A stretch of 64,000 nt of DNA from Mucilaginibacter_A sp964251965 (GTDB lineage Bacteria > Bacteroidota > Bacteroidia > Sphingobacteriales > Sphingobacteriaceae). Positions 44,326 through 54,396 of the stretch are shown here, one piece after another. How positions within the stretch are numbered: position 1 is the stretch's first letter; each line of letters begins with the position of its first letter. Under the pieces are notes generated by a model. That model worked only from the letters and a program-made list of their open reading frames with translations, did not search any database and was not told the origin of the DNA. Position numbers and translations under genes: made by a program. The stretch covers positions 124,001 through 188,000 of the forward strand of contig CAXULQ010000005.1 of assembly GCA_964251965.1 (NCBI GenBank), written 5' to 3'.

Positions 44326-44994
44326 AAGCCAAAATAACAGGTTCTCGTTAGCCTCAAATAATTTCAATTACCAATACTTCATTCATTACCTACGCTAATC
44401 TTTGAATGGCTTCCGCTATCAAAATAAAATTATTTTTAATAGTTAATTTGTTTCTTTTACTTCTTTTGTTAAACAGGAAAGAGGTCAGCCCAATGCGTAT
44501 CCATTAATGGAAGTATCAAAAAACTATACAGCTAATAGTCTCAAATCCTCTAGAAATGAGTTCAAATTCTTTCCCCTATGGGCTACCCGACCGATTGATG
44601 TAAGTAGAGAGACTTTTTAGTTAATAGGAGTTTCACAATTTTGTGAAGCTGCGCGGTTATTTAGCCCCGATAAAGATCAGAGCAACGTTGTTCGCAGATG
44701 GCAAATTTGCGAGCTGATAAGTACCAGATAAAACATCCGGACCAACGGGAATTTACTACTGTCGGCAGAGGCAAACAGATAAGTTAAGCGCTTGATTTTT
44801 TTTCCTGCAATCGCTTTGAAATCAATAAATTATTCGTTTATATTTACCATTACAATAATAATTTATTGACGTAGCCTTGTCATAAAATGGCCGACCATAT
44901 CTTTATAGGCCGGGTAATATTTTGAGCAAATGGCAAAACTGTTTTTTTGCTGATTTCACTATCATTTTTTGGCCAAATTCATAAATCCATTCAT
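44326..44994. other. Spacer with possible decayed coding sequence
   Basis: About 670 bases with no intact gene. In one plus-strand frame, 44506-44730 reads as protein-like sequence (EFKFFPLWATRPID, then FCEAARLFSPDKDQSNVVRR) broken by a TAG at 44618-44620. This may be a gene remnant. No promoter could be placed with confidence for the following membrane-protein gene. Confidence 0.4.
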
Positions 44995-46695
44995 ATGATA
45001 TTAGGTTTGACAATCGTATTTATACCGCTGGCCATTTATCTAGCTGCTGCGTTTTCTGTAGCTAAAAAAGACATAACCAGTCCCGACGATTATTTTGTTG
45101 CCTTCAAAAAGGTAGGTGTCACCGCATTTTCAAGCTCATCAGTGGCTTACAATTTTCAGGTCAGTACCATATACCCCTTTTTATTCTGGGGAATATCAAA
45201 TATTTACTTAATTCCTTCGGTAAATACATTTTGTGCAGGGCTTGGAATTATTATTTTCTGGATGTGTTATCCAAAATACAAACACTTTATTGGTAGAGAT
45301 ATTACATTGCATGGTATTTTAGGAGAGCGATATGGAAATGTTGTCCGAGTCGTAGCCTCCTATATGACCATCGTGGCATTTTTAGGATTTGCGATTTCAG
45401 AAACCTATTTCGGTTCCAAAGTATTGTTGTCATTTGTTGAAGATAAAAACACTGCGTACTTAATCGTCTGCGGTGTTTTAATCCTTGTCTACGTCTATAT
45501 TGCATATGGTGGCCAGGTTAGCTCGATAAGAACGGATCAACTTCAGCTTATCATATCTTACTTGGGCGTTTTTGGCCTTATGCTTTATTTTCTCTATTTA
45601 ACAATTACGGCATCTTCAGCTATCCCAATAGTGTTATCATACGGGTTACTGATACTTTCAACCTACATCGTCGTTATTTTTGTAATGAGAAGGTTTCAAT
45701 TTATAAAAATCAATGAAGATAATAGTCGACTTAATAATTTGACAAACAAAACTTTAAATATCTTCGTGGTAATAGCCTTCTTGCTTTTATTATGCTTTTC
45801 GATGTTTACTTTTCTTACCAAACAGCAAATAGTTGATGCAAAACCATTTTTCAGTATACAAGGGTTTGGCGTTTGCGGATTATTGTCATTAATTCTATTG
45901 CCGATGTCTTTTCAATTTGTTGACTTAAGTAACTGGCAGAGACTGCTATCTGTTAAAGGAGGCACAGATGGCTCCGGCATCGAGTTGGAGAAAAACATTA
46001 AACGCGGACTTTTAACTTATGCGTTTGAGTCTCCGTTTACTTGGGTGATATTTATATTTTTTGGCCTTTTAACTGTTTCTGCGCTACCATATTTTCCCGT
46101 TAAAGACCTGCTTATTGACATCCCAAAACGCTTAATTACATCGCCAATTGTTTTACAGAAAATACTAGGATATGTTTTCATACTAAGTATAATTTCAATC
46201 ATGTTATCAACTATTGATTCATTCTTAATGGGTATTATTTTCACTTTTGTTTACGATTCCTATCCAAAAACAAGAAAAATTTTAGACGCTAACGACGCAA
46301 CGCTAAAAATAAAGAATCATAAGACAATCATTAATACTGGAAAAAAATTTGGCTTATTAGCAATTATAGTGGGAGTAGCATTGTTTATCGTGTTTGACCG
46401 TAATATATCGAACGGTGGCGAGATGTTCATCAACTTGCTATTATCGTTCTACGCCGCGCAACTTGGTTTCCTACCGCATATCTTAGGAATTCTTTTTTTT
46501 AAACGTCACCCTTCAACCCCCTGGGCAATTGCAAGCATGCTTTCTGGTTCTATAGCTGGGATAGGCATAGGGATATTTGCCGTAATAGCAAAGCCGGAAT
46601 GGGCGTGGTATCCGATTTTGATTTGCCTAGGTCTGAGCTTTTCAATTTATTTTCTAGGACTTATTATTGGGGGGCGAAATGAAAAGATTTCTTAA
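44995..46695 (+). CDS. Sodium/solute symporter (SSS)-like membrane protein
   Basis: About 566 residues from the ATG at 44995; a TTG at 44947 would add 16 residues ahead of the first TM helix. Twelve or more hydrophobic helices, with YGGQVSSIRTDQLQLIISY and the NWQRLLSVKGG segment resembling the SSS fold. The cargo is unknown. Sitting in a defence island and overlapping a second membrane-protein gene, it is more likely a component of an uncharacterised system than a housekeeping transporter. Confidence 0.75.
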   Translation: MILGLTIVFIPLAIYLAAAFSVAKKDITSPDDYFVAFKKVGVTAFSSSSVAYNFQVSTIYPFLFWGISNIYLIPSVNTFCAGLGIIIFWMCYPKYKHFIGRDITLHGILGERYGNVVRVVASYMTIVAFLGFAISETYFGSKVLLSFVEDKNTAYLIVCGVLILVYVYIAYGGQVSSIRTDQLQLIISYLGVFGLMLYFLYLTITASSAIPIVLSYGLLILSTYIVVIFVMRRFQFIKINEDNSRLNNLTNKTLNIFVVIAFLLLLCFSMFTFLTKQQIVDAKPFFSIQGFGVCGLLSLILLPMSFQFVDLSNWQRLLSVKGGTDGSGIELEKNIKRGLLTYAFESPFTWVIFIFFGLLTVSALPYFPVKDLLIDIPKRLITSPIVLQKILGYVFILSIISIMLSTIDSFLMGIIFTFVYDSYPKTRKILDANDATLKIKNHKTIINTGKKFGLLAIIVGVALFIVFDRNISNGGEMFINLLLSFYAAQLGFLPHILGILFFKRHPSTPWAIASMLSGSIAGIGIGIFAVIAKPEWAWYPILICLGLSFSIYFLGLIIGGRNEKIS

Positions 46696-47566
46696 AAAAA
46701 ACGTTTGGTTTTTGATTTTCTTTGGGTTTGTTTTGTTGATAATTACAATCCATCCTCCCCATTGTCTAACTTGTGGAGAATATTACTTTAACGATCCGCT
46801 CAGATATTTTGAGCTTTTTAGTTGTTTAATTCTGTTTTTGATTTTCGGTTACATGTTTCTTAACGAAAAGGGTCCATACTACATCTACTATAACGGTCGA
46901 CCCAGAAGGAAAAAAAGCAATAATAGGTTTTATTGCTGGATGATGTTTGTAACTTCAATTGCATTGGTCGCTGGTAATATCCATATTTTGAATTATTCAC
47001 ACAAATCTGATCAAAATGTAGTAAACGCTCTTAAAATATGGGATGTACTTGCGTACTTTGTAATCACCGCGTATACGCTTTGGTTTTGGCTAAGTAAATC
47101 TAGAGGGCGAAATATCATAAAAAAACATATCGGTCAGGAAAAAGATGGCACTGTTTTATTCATTATTTTTGCAAATTTGATACTGATCGTAATTTTTGTA
47201 GCGCATTTTTCGATGTCCTTAGACGACATTGGTTGGGGCTTTTTAAGTGACGGTATTACAAAAGTATTGGAGCGTTTTGAGATTTTGATAACTCTTGGGT
47301 TGATCGTTAGTGTTTATTTTCTATTTTGCAGTATCAATAAAAAAGTTATTTCAAACACAACTGACTATACTGTGAAGCGAGATTTTCGCACAATGCAAAA
47401 ATATATTGATGGCCCGACAAGATTTATTTTTTGCATCATGTTTACTTATGCTATCTATGCCTGGCTTATTGGTTGCTTACCTTTAATGGGTAAATTTTTT
47501 AGCGGTGCGATTGGTTTTGAACTAATACTTTCAAGTATAGTTTGGTCACATACGGAAACATTTTAA
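46679..47566 (+). CDS. Polytopic membrane protein of unknown function
   Basis: About 295 residues from the ATG at 46679 (an ATG at 46667 is also in frame). About seven hydrophobic segments: FLIFFGFVLLIITIH, YFELFSCLILFLIFGYMFL, MMFVTSIALVAGNIH, VLAYFVITAYTLWFWL, TVLFIIFANLILIVIFVAHF, ILITLGLIVSVYFLFC and FIFCIMFTYAIYAWLIGC. A CLTC pair lies just after the first helix. I recognise no family. The gene overlaps the SSS-like gene by 17 bases, so the two are translationally coupled. Confidence 0.7.
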   Translation: MKRFLKKNVWFLIFFGFVLLIITIHPPHCLTCGEYYFNDPLRYFELFSCLILFLIFGYMFLNEKGPYYIYYNGRPRRKKSNNRFYCWMMFVTSIALVAGNIHILNYSHKSDQNVVNALKIWDVLAYFVITAYTLWFWLSKSRGRNIIKKHIGQEKDGTVLFIIFANLILIVIFVAHFSMSLDDIGWGFLSDGITKVLERFEILITLGLIVSVYFLFCSINKKVISNTTDYTVKRDFRTMQKYIDGPTRFIFCIMFTYAIYAWLIGCLPLMGKFFSGAIGFELILSSIVWSHTETF

Positions 47567-47581
47567 GGAGCAAATAGTATT

Positions 47582-48037
47582 ATGACAATCTGTGGATATA
47601 ACGCAAAAATAGGAGCAGGGCTTAATTTGTTGATAGAAGGAATGGCTTCTTCAATGGATCAAAAGGCAGGTAAGGTTGGGACAATACGAGCTTTGGACGA
47701 TGAGCTTTTCGAGCTTCAAGAGATGATAAATATTATGCAAACCAAGGGTCCAATCCAAGAAATTTTCGTCGGACTGAACGTTTTTGCAAAGCAACTTTTT
47801 TTGGAGGTTAGAAAGATTGCACTGGCTGAGCCAACGAAATCCATATCAGACATCATGGAGAATATAGGGCCGAAATTTGTATCGACAATCAAATTTGCTG
47901 AAGAATTTAGAGAATCGTTAAATGAACCGTCTTTGGTAAAAAATGATGAAGTTCCTATACAAATCGTAGCCAATTGGGTTAATGAAAACGCTGCTAAAAT
48001 ACTGAATGGCAGCGAAGAATTTCAAGACGGGCTGTAA
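47582..48037 (+). CDS. Small soluble protein of unknown function (third gene of the membrane trio)
   Basis: 151 residues, no TM helix or signal peptide, mostly helical with regular hydrophobic spacing (IREL-like blocks such as LDDELFELQEMINIMQ and NVFAKQLFLEVRKIAL). An AAGGAG ribosome binding site precedes the ATG. It starts 16 bases after the polytopic protein. No family is recognised. It may be a regulator or soluble partner of the two membrane proteins. Confidence 0.65.
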   Translation: MTICGYNAKIGAGLNLLIEGMASSMDQKAGKVGTIRALDDELFELQEMINIMQTKGPIQEIFVGLNVFAKQLFLEVRKIALAEPTKSISDIMENIGPKFVSTIKFAEEFRESLNEPSLVKNDEVPIQIVANWVNENAAKILNGSEEFQDGL

Positions 48038-48552
48038 TCCTTATACGCTATCGTTAATTATATAAATAGGTCGACTCTGTTAATTTATTGATAACTGGTA
48101 CGATCAACCATAAAATCAAATAGATCGCTATCATAATCCTACCCCATGGACATTATCTGTCTATTGCTATTATAAGGCTAACCAGATTCGACAGAAATCT
48201 AACCATATTGCAGAACAATAGAAATTTTTAAATGAATTTCCGGTGTTTTAATAGAGAGGTTCGATCCATATGAGCTGCCGTTTAGATTAGCCCCGCTGGT
48301 ACTTTTTTCGAACTCTTTTATTGATGATCTCAAGAGTTTAGTAAGAATTTGCGTTAATTATTAACACTTTATTAGTGAAAATCATTAATGGCTATATCCT
48401 TATTATTTTAGAAACTAAAATGTTTTTTAACACCTAATAAAATTTTTCTGGCGGTTCAACCTATATTAATAGATGAAAAATGAAGCTCAAGCCTCAAATT
48501 TTATAGGTAAAAAACTAAGTATTGTTTAAACAGCTTTAGTTACCGCTCTTAA
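48038..48552. other. AT-rich spacer without recognisable features
   Basis: I see no gene, repeat or clear hairpin in these 515 bases, which separate the plus-strand trio from the minus-strand accessory genes. Confidence 0.5.
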
Positions 48553-48702
48553 CTATACTTCGATAATTAATCCATCCTGGCAATTTCCAGCTTCTTTTTC
48601 GGCGTCTTCCTGGTTATCAAAAACAAGATTGTTACCCTCCTGATCTGTTACGATAGTGGCATACTCTGGACCACCGAGCATTTCTATTACAATATAACTC
48701 AT
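48553..48702 (-). CDS. Small acidic protein, mobile-element type
   Basis: A 49-residue frame, beginning MSYIVIEMLGGPEYATIVTD and continuing EGNNLVFDNQEDAEKEA with the end CQDGLIIEV. The composition and pattern are coherent and I recall similar short proteins in Bacteroidota conjugative or integrative elements. No function is known. Confidence 0.65.
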   Translation of the reverse strand: MSYIVIEMLGGPEYATIVTDQEGNNLVFDNQEDAEKEAGNCQDGLIIEV

Positions 48703-48883
48703 GTTTTAAGCTTTTAAATTATTACTGCTATCTTTTCTAAGTTATTTAAAGTAAAATAAACATCTATCCAGAAATAGAAACAGTTCAATATCTCTTTCCT
48801 GTCTGCTTGTTATAATTGATGTTATGTGCCATGATTGTTTAAGATTGGTTTTTTAATGAATTTTAGTTTTTAATGCCTTCCGC

Positions 48884-49072
48884 TTAGTTCAGTTCGTTAT
48901 CGTCTAAATGGTCGGTATTAAGTTTGATAATCTCTGTTTCCAGTACCTGCACGTTTTTAGTGCTTCCTATAAAATAGGTTGTTTCTGTTTCCAGTTCTCT
49001 CACCGCATCGCGGATAGCGGTATGACTGGTCTCGATCACTACTTTAAAGAATAAAAAAATGGTGTCTTTCAT
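48884..49072 (-). CDS. Small protein, mobile-element type
   Basis: 62 residues, beginning MKDTIFLFFKVVIETSHTAI, then RELETETTYFIGSTKNVQVLE. Balanced composition, no TM helix, start close to a weak ribosome binding site. It lies among other small minus-strand genes, a grouping often seen in Bacteroidota conjugative elements. Function unknown. Confidence 0.65.
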   Translation of the reverse strand: MKDTIFLFFKVVIETSHTAIRDAVRELETETTYFIGSTKNVQVLETEIIKLNTDHLDDNELN

Positions 49073-49113
49073 TTGCTTGGTTGTTGTTAGTCGCTGGTAA
49101 TCGTTATTGTCTA

Positions 49114-49242
49114 TTAGTAGTTATAGTTATCTAAAAAATCGTTAAACTCTTGCTGGAACAAGCCCGGGCTTTCCCCTGCCAGCTGCTGCGCGTAACCGTC
49201 CCAAAAGATTTGGTCGGTCAGTTCTATAAATAGTTCTAACAT
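49114..49242 (-). CDS. Small acidic protein, mobile-element type
   Basis: 42 residues, reading MLELFIELTDQIFWDGYAQQ then QEFNDFLDNYNY at the end. Aromatic and acidic; the pattern resembles other short proteins of such elements. Coding evidence is limited to composition and its place in the series of minus-strand genes. Confidence 0.55.
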   Translation of the reverse strand: MLELFIELTDQIFWDGYAQQLAGESPGLFQQEFNDFLDNYNY

Positions 49243-49347
49243 GGTGGCTATTGGTGTTTATAGTTGTTTAAGAAGTTGGTTGATTCTTCAAAGTGTTTCC
49301 TGTACCGGCAGTACAGGAAACATCTTTGTTGATTACATTTATTGTCC

Positions 49348-49905
49348 CTATGCAGGTATGGTAATCCCAGCTTCGATTTCTGATAGTTTCTCTACACAAA
49401 GGCTGTTTACATACTGGCTTACTGACCAGATGATGACCGGGTTTTTAGTGATAAACTTTCTCCTGCTGTCGTCCTCGATCATTAAAGTACATCCCTGAAA
49501 ATGGTTGCTGTCCGTCTCGTCCCCGTCTTCAATCTGTGCCACTTCAAAGGCTTCTAAAGTGTTAATCGTTTCCAGCAGTTTGTCCCTTTGTATTTTCCGG
49601 CGGTGCAGTTCCTCAACTAATTTTAAAGTGCCTTCTAAATTTAGTGCAAGTTTCGCCGGTTTGATCTCTGGCTTTGCTGGTTCGGCCTTGGGTTGTTCGG
49701 CTTTGGATTGTTCAATTCCGTCTTTTGATGGCAGCGGTTGCTGTGGTTGTTCGTGCACGCCGTCCTTTTTCGCTTCTCCGGCTTTCGCTTCCTCTGGTTT
49801 CGCGGCTTCTTTGTTTACCGGATTGCCATTGATAAATGCCGCCTCTTTTTCGGCTGGCTTTCCGTTACCTATTACTGCGCCGTTTTCTTTTACTTTCGTT
49901 TCCAT
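49348..49905 (-). CDS. Protein with low-complexity Ala/Lys/Pro/Glu N-terminus, mobile-element type
   Basis: 185 residues. The first 95 are rich in Ala, Lys, Pro, Glu and Gln, with near-repeats of AEQPKAEPAKP type. The C-terminal half (about 100-185) is a compact domain: LNLEGTLKLVEELHRRKIQR, LEAFEVAQIEDGDETD, CTLMIEDDSRRKFITKNP. No signal or TM segment. I know this layout from Bacteroidota conjugative elements but not its function. A long frame on the opposite strand is the Ser/Cys/Phe-rich shadow of this one. Confidence 0.7.
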   Translation of the reverse strand: METKVKENGAVIGNGKPAEKEAAFINGNPVNKEAAKPEEAKAGEAKKDGVHEQPQQPLPSKDGIEQSKAEQPKAEPAKPEIKPAKLALNLEGTLKLVEELHRRKIQRDKLLETINTLEAFEVAQIEDGDETDSNHFQGCTLMIEDDSRRKFITKNPVIIWSVSQYVNSLCVEKLSEIEAGITIPA

Positions 49906-49916
49906 GATTTTTATTT

Positions 49917-50186
49917 TTAAATTGAATTTGATTTTTGAACTGTAACTGGTTTTACTTTTTGTGATTGGTCTGCGGTCTTGGTTTTTGGTTTACTATCCGT
50001 TTCGGTGGTGCCCTGCTTTGTGGTAGTTTCATGGTTCGGTGCTTTTTTGTTTTTTGCTTTGTTTTTAAGTCCGCTCGCATAGGCTCGCTGGCTTTTTATT
50101 AAGCACCGCACCTGATCGGGCAGGGCACATGGGCAAGGTTTTTGGAAAAAAAATACGCTCTCCAAAACACATCGCCCGAAGGGCAC
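49917..50186 (-). CDS. Possible small basic protein, uncertain
   Basis: 89 codons. The C-terminal half is Lys/Thr/Gln-rich and low in complexity (KTKTADQSQKVKPVT); the N-terminal part is Cys/Pro-rich and may not be coding. It precedes the 185-residue protein by 11 bases on the same strand. The true start may lie further inside. Confidence 0.35.
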   Translation of the reverse strand: MPFGRCVLESVFFFQKPCPCALPDQVRCLIKSQRAYASGLKNKAKNKKAPNHETTTKQGTTETDSKPKTKTADQSQKVKPVTVQKSNSI

Positions 50187-51361
50187 CGCTGAAAAAAGGA
50201 GAGGAAGATTATTTTTTCAAAACCCGCAGGGCCCGACCTTGACCATGTGTCCCTGCTCATCGGAAATTTGCTGTATATAAAAGGCCAGTGGCTACTGAAA
50301 ATGCCACCTTAATGATGTTTCTTGCTGGTATTTAATGGGGTTGAAGAAAGGCGGGTTAAAAGCGCGTGGCGACGAAGGAGCCTTACGCTTTCAGCTTATA
50401 AAGGCAAAAGCGGTTACCGGAATGCAGCTGTGCGGAATGCAGGAAACGGTTTTTGACAATGCCAAGCATGTTAAAAAGCATAGGGGTAATCGTTTATATA
50501 CACAATAATAAATAGTGTGGAATCCGCAGTTGTGTTAAAATTTTAATCATTACTTCTAACATAACTTTTTGATAGGCGATAAACTGCTCGATTAAGAGCA
50601 ACCGCGAAGGCCCTTGAGCAAATACGACCAGGTTTACTTAATAGGATAAGTTTAAAGGAAAGGTGGAGAAACCCTAAAATCAGATTTTTAAAAAGCATAA
50701 GTTATTATACTTTGTTTATATTAATCTCTGCCGGTTCAATTTTTACATTGGCGACGACGGGAAAGCAATTATTTTTTAGGAGTTAAATTTTTTTTCTATT
50801 TTCTCTTATCTGCTAACACTCATTTTATCAAATAACTAAAAAAATCGCTCCCACTTATTGCTGGAACTTCTATATCTATAATTGGATGTTATAGTTTATC
50901 ACCTTTATTGTTATATAGGTTTTATAAAACCTGTTTGAATAGGAGTTTGAAAATCTCATCTAAATCTAAGTGCTCAATTTTTAACGACTACCGTTTTGCT
51001 CGACAACTGCTACCAATAGATTATGAGAAACAGAATAAAAAATTTATGCAAAAAATCATTGTTAAAGATTGTAGCAGGGCAAAGTGTATGAGGCATAGGT
51101 CTTGTCAAGAATAAGTCTTTATTAAATTTTCGTGAAACTTATATTACCCGCGGGGATAAAAAGCAAAAGCAATTTTTTTAGTATTTATCAGTCTATCAAT
51201 ATTTTATAAGTTTTACTCCGTTTAGCTGTAGCGTTAACAGCTCTTACTTTTTGATAAAAAGTGTAACAGATAATTGATATTCTGATAACAATAGGAGCCT
51301 TCCTTTGCAGAATTAATAATAGAACAGCTGTGTCAATTAACAATCAACAGATCGAAATTTT
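50187..51361. other. Right flank of the island, no gene recognised
   Basis: About 1.2 kb. The first 250 bases continue the minus-strand accessory composition and are rich in G+C relative to the rest. The remainder is AT-rich and ends in the SusC leader. I looked for a copy of the tRNA 3' end or of the terminator hairpin that might mark the right attachment site and found none. Confidence 0.5.
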
Positions 51362-54300
51362 ATGAAAAAACTTTACAGTGATTTTTTCAAGCAGGGATTT
51401 TTGAGCCGTAAATGGAAATACCTTTTTCTAATTAACATCGTCATTTTTAGTACTCCTTCATTTGTCGTTTCCCAGACCGCAAGGGTTATTAAAGGAACTG
51501 TAACTGATGAAAAAAATCAGCCACTTCCCGGCGTTTCTATTTTGGTTGTAGGCACAACCAACGGAGTTGCTACAGATATTCAAGGAAACTATTCCGTAAC
51601 AGTAAACAGTAATAAGGCTGTTCTGCGTTTTACTTCGGTTGGATTTACCACCCAGCAAATACCTGTTGGCAACAGTAATACAATCAACGTTAGCCTGCTA
51701 CCGAGTGCAAATCAATTAAAAGATGTGGTAGTAATTGGTTATGGTACATCTACAAAGCAGGATGTTACCGGTTCTATCACTTCCTTAAAATCAGAAGATT
51801 TCAATCAAGGCGTTTTAACCACACCTGCAGAATTATTGCAGGGTAAAGTTCCAGGACTTAACGTAACCAAAAGTGGAGATCCAAACCAGGCTCCGTCCGT
51901 TGTTTTGAGAGGCCCATCAACTATACGATCCGGAAACGGGGCACAAGAGCCTTTTTACGTAATTGATGGAGTGCCGGGTGCTTCTGTAGATTTATTGGCT
52001 CCGGCAGACATTGAAAGTATTGATGTACTAAAAGATGCATCTTCTACCGCTATTTATGGCTCGCGGGCTGCAAATGGCGTAATTATCATCACCACTAAAA
52101 AAGCAAAGCAAGGCCAAACCCGGCTTACTTACAGTACTTATGCTGCAGTTGATCAGGTTTCAAAAAAAATAGATATGCTTTCTGGAGACGAACTTCGCCA
52201 GTACTTAAAAAGTAATGGCCAGGCTGCCTTATCGGTGCCATTGAATGATGATGGTTCTAACACCAACTGGCAAAATTTAGTCGAGCGAAACGGTTTCTCG
52301 CAAAATCATAACCTTTCTTATGGCGGCGCTTCTAAGAATTCTGATTACGGTGCGAGCGTAAACTATTTCAAAAATGATGGTATCTTAAAAAGAAGTGCTT
52401 TGGAGCGTACGATTTATCGCGGCTATATTAACCAGCGTTTTTTTAATGATCGTTTAAAGCTTAGTCTCAATTTAACCAACAGCCAAAGCAAAACGGATGA
52501 TGTTGTACAATCCTACCTGTTGCCAGGTATGCTGTTTTATCTGCCTACAGTTAGTCCTTTTAATTCGGATGGCAGCTACAAAGAAAATTACACGCGTACG
52601 GGTAGCGGCCCATTAAACCCGCTTTCGCTTTTAAATAACAACACAATTAATATTGATGATAACAAAACGCTGGTTAACGGCATTGCGCAGGTTGATATAT
52701 TGCAAGGGTTGCGGTTTACCTTGAGTGTTTCCCAGCAACGTGGTCAGAATAACTATAATAGCTACCTCAATAGTGCATCCGGATTAGCAGTAAATGCTGG
52801 TGGCGTAGCGCATCGTTCATCATTCTTAAATACCAATAACATTGCGGAAGCTTATTTTAATTACGACCGTACATTTGGCCAGCACTCTTTAAAACTATTG
52901 GCTGGTTATTCTTATCAGCAAAATCGTAGTAACGATGGCTTTGGCGTACAAACACAAGGTTTTTCTAATGATGCCTTGTCCTATAATAACCTGTTTTTAT
53001 CTAATCCGTCTGCTGTATCACAAATAAGTTTCGATAATAATCCGATTTCTACACTTAGGCTGATTTCTTATTATGGCCGTGTCCAGTACCAGTTTGCTAA
53101 TAAATACTTATTACAAGGTTCTTTACGTGATGATGGTTCTTCGGCGTTCGGTGCCAATCACCGTTATGGTTTATTTCCTGCAATATCAGGTGCATGGAGA
53201 ATTATTAACGAAGACTTTATGAAAAAGCTTACTGTTTTTAGTGACCTAAAATTGCGCGCTGGTTATGGTGTTTCTGGAAACAGTGTTGGTTTTGATGCCT
53301 TTTCTTCCATTTTAGTTTATGGTACACAAACTTCCGGCAGTAAATTTTTATACAACGGAAATGTAACCAATGCCATTGGCCCAGTTAGAAACGATAACCC
53401 TGATTTAAAATGGGAAAGTACAGCCACGACCAATATCGGCGTCGATTTTGGCTTGTTTAATAACAGGCTTACCGGTTCTGTGGATTATTACGTTAAAAAA
53501 ACGTCCGATCTGATTTATGACCAGTATCCTGTTTCTCTAACACAATATTTTGTTCCAACCATCACTGCAAATGCAGGCAAGATCAAAAACTCCGGCGTTG
53601 AGGTTATCTTGAATGCTACAGCGGTAAAAACAACCAATTTCTCCTGGAGAACCTCTATCAATGTTTCTCATAATAAAAATATTGTCGAAAGCTTATCTAA
53701 TAACCAATTCAATCTTCCGGTAATTTATACGGCACAACTTGGTGGCAAAGGACAGTCGGGCAATTATAGCCAGATTGTTCGGCCAGGTGACGCAATCGGA
53801 ACCTTTTATTTGTGGCATTACGTTGGAAAAAATGCAACAGGAGTAAGTACTTATCAAAATGCTGCCGGAGCTACAATTGCCACACAACCACTTACAACAG
53901 ATCAATTCGTTGCAGGCAATGCACAGCCAAACCTAATTTATGGCTGGACAAACACTTTCGTTTACAAAAAATTCGATTTGAATTTTTTGGTAAGAGGTGT
54001 AACTGGCAATAAAATATTAAATGCTACACTGGCTTCCTTAAATAATCCGGCAGATGCCAAAATTCAGAATATCCCGAGATTTACTTTGGGTGAATCTTAC
54101 AACGACATCAATGCTTATTTAATTTCCGACCGCTTCCTGGAAAACGGCTCTTACTTACGGTTAGATAACGCCACACTTGGTTATACTATCAAACCGAATA
54201 TTCCGGCAATAAAAGCCATCAGGCTTTATTTATCCGCCAATAACCTTTTTGTAATTACCAAATATTCTGGTATCGACCCGGAAATTAATATCGGAGGTTT

Positions 54301-54376
54301 AACTCCCGGCATCGACAACAACAATTACTATCCTAAAACACGCTCTTATATTTTCGGATTAACAGCCTCATTTTAA
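51362..54376 (+). CDS. SusC/RagA-type TonB-dependent outer-membrane transporter
   Basis: 1004 residues. A signal peptide (about 1-37) is followed by the carboxypeptidase-regulatory-like domain (VIKGTVTDEKNQPLPGVSIL), the plug with VVVIGYGTSTKQDVTGSIT, PFYVIDGVPGAS and IDVLKDASSTAIYGSRAANG, and the 22-stranded barrel. It ends with an aromatic residue (GLTASF), as outer-membrane barrels do. It imports large oligosaccharides together with SusD. First gene of a probable polysaccharide-utilisation locus; no regulator is adjacent. Confidence 0.95.
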   Translation: MKKLYSDFFKQGFLSRKWKYLFLINIVIFSTPSFVVSQTARVIKGTVTDEKNQPLPGVSILVVGTTNGVATDIQGNYSVTVNSNKAVLRFTSVGFTTQQIPVGNSNTINVSLLPSANQLKDVVVIGYGTSTKQDVTGSITSLKSEDFNQGVLTTPAELLQGKVPGLNVTKSGDPNQAPSVVLRGPSTIRSGNGAQEPFYVIDGVPGASVDLLAPADIESIDVLKDASSTAIYGSRAANGVIIITTKKAKQGQTRLTYSTYAAVDQVSKKIDMLSGDELRQYLKSNGQAALSVPLNDDGSNTNWQNLVERNGFSQNHNLSYGGASKNSDYGASVNYFKNDGILKRSALERTIYRGYINQRFFNDRLKLSLNLTNSQSKTDDVVQSYLLPGMLFYLPTVSPFNSDGSYKENYTRTGSGPLNPLSLLNNNTINIDDNKTLVNGIAQVDILQGLRFTLSVSQQRGQNNYNSYLNSASGLAVNAGGVAHRSSFLNTNNIAEAYFNYDRTFGQHSLKLLAGYSYQQNRSNDGFGVQTQGFSNDALSYNNLFLSNPSAVSQISFDNNPISTLRLISYYGRVQYQFANKYLLQGSLRDDGSSAFGANHRYGLFPAISGAWRIINEDFMKKLTVFSDLKLRAGYGVSGNSVGFDAFSSILVYGTQTSGSKFLYNGNVTNAIGPVRNDNPDLKWESTATTNIGVDFGLFNNRLTGSVDYYVKKTSDLIYDQYPVSLTQYFVPTITANAGKIKNSGVEVILNATAVKTTNFSWRTSINVSHNKNIVESLSNNQFNLPVIYTAQLGGKGQSGNYSQIVRPGDAIGTFYLWHYVGKNATGVSTYQNAAGATIATQPLTTDQFVAGNAQPNLIYGWTNTFVYKKFDLNFLVRGVTGNKILNATLASLNNPADAKIQNIPRFTLGESYNDINAYLISDRFLENGSYLRLDNATLGYTIKPNIPAIKAIRLYLSANNLFVITKYSGIDPEINIGGLTPGIDNNNYYPKTRSYIFGLTASF

Positions 54377-54396
54377 CCAAATTTCAAATAAAACAG

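Noticed and set aside
44947..44994. TTG start for the SSS-like protein
   Set aside because: The ATG at 44995 precedes the first TM helix directly and is the more likely start.
49505..49945. 146-codon plus-strand frame rich in Ser, Cys and Phe
   Set aside because: It is the mirror of the Ala/Lys/Pro/Glu-rich minus-strand gene at 49348-49905, whose C-terminal half has a normal protein composition.
50908..51114. 68-codon frame before SusC
   Set aside because: No ribosome binding site, odd composition (Cys/Arg/Lys), no recognisable pattern; the region looks non-coding.
50187..51361. Search for a right attachment site matching the tRNA 3' end
   Set aside because: No direct repeat of the tRNA end or its terminator hairpin was found by eye; the island's right border stays approximate.
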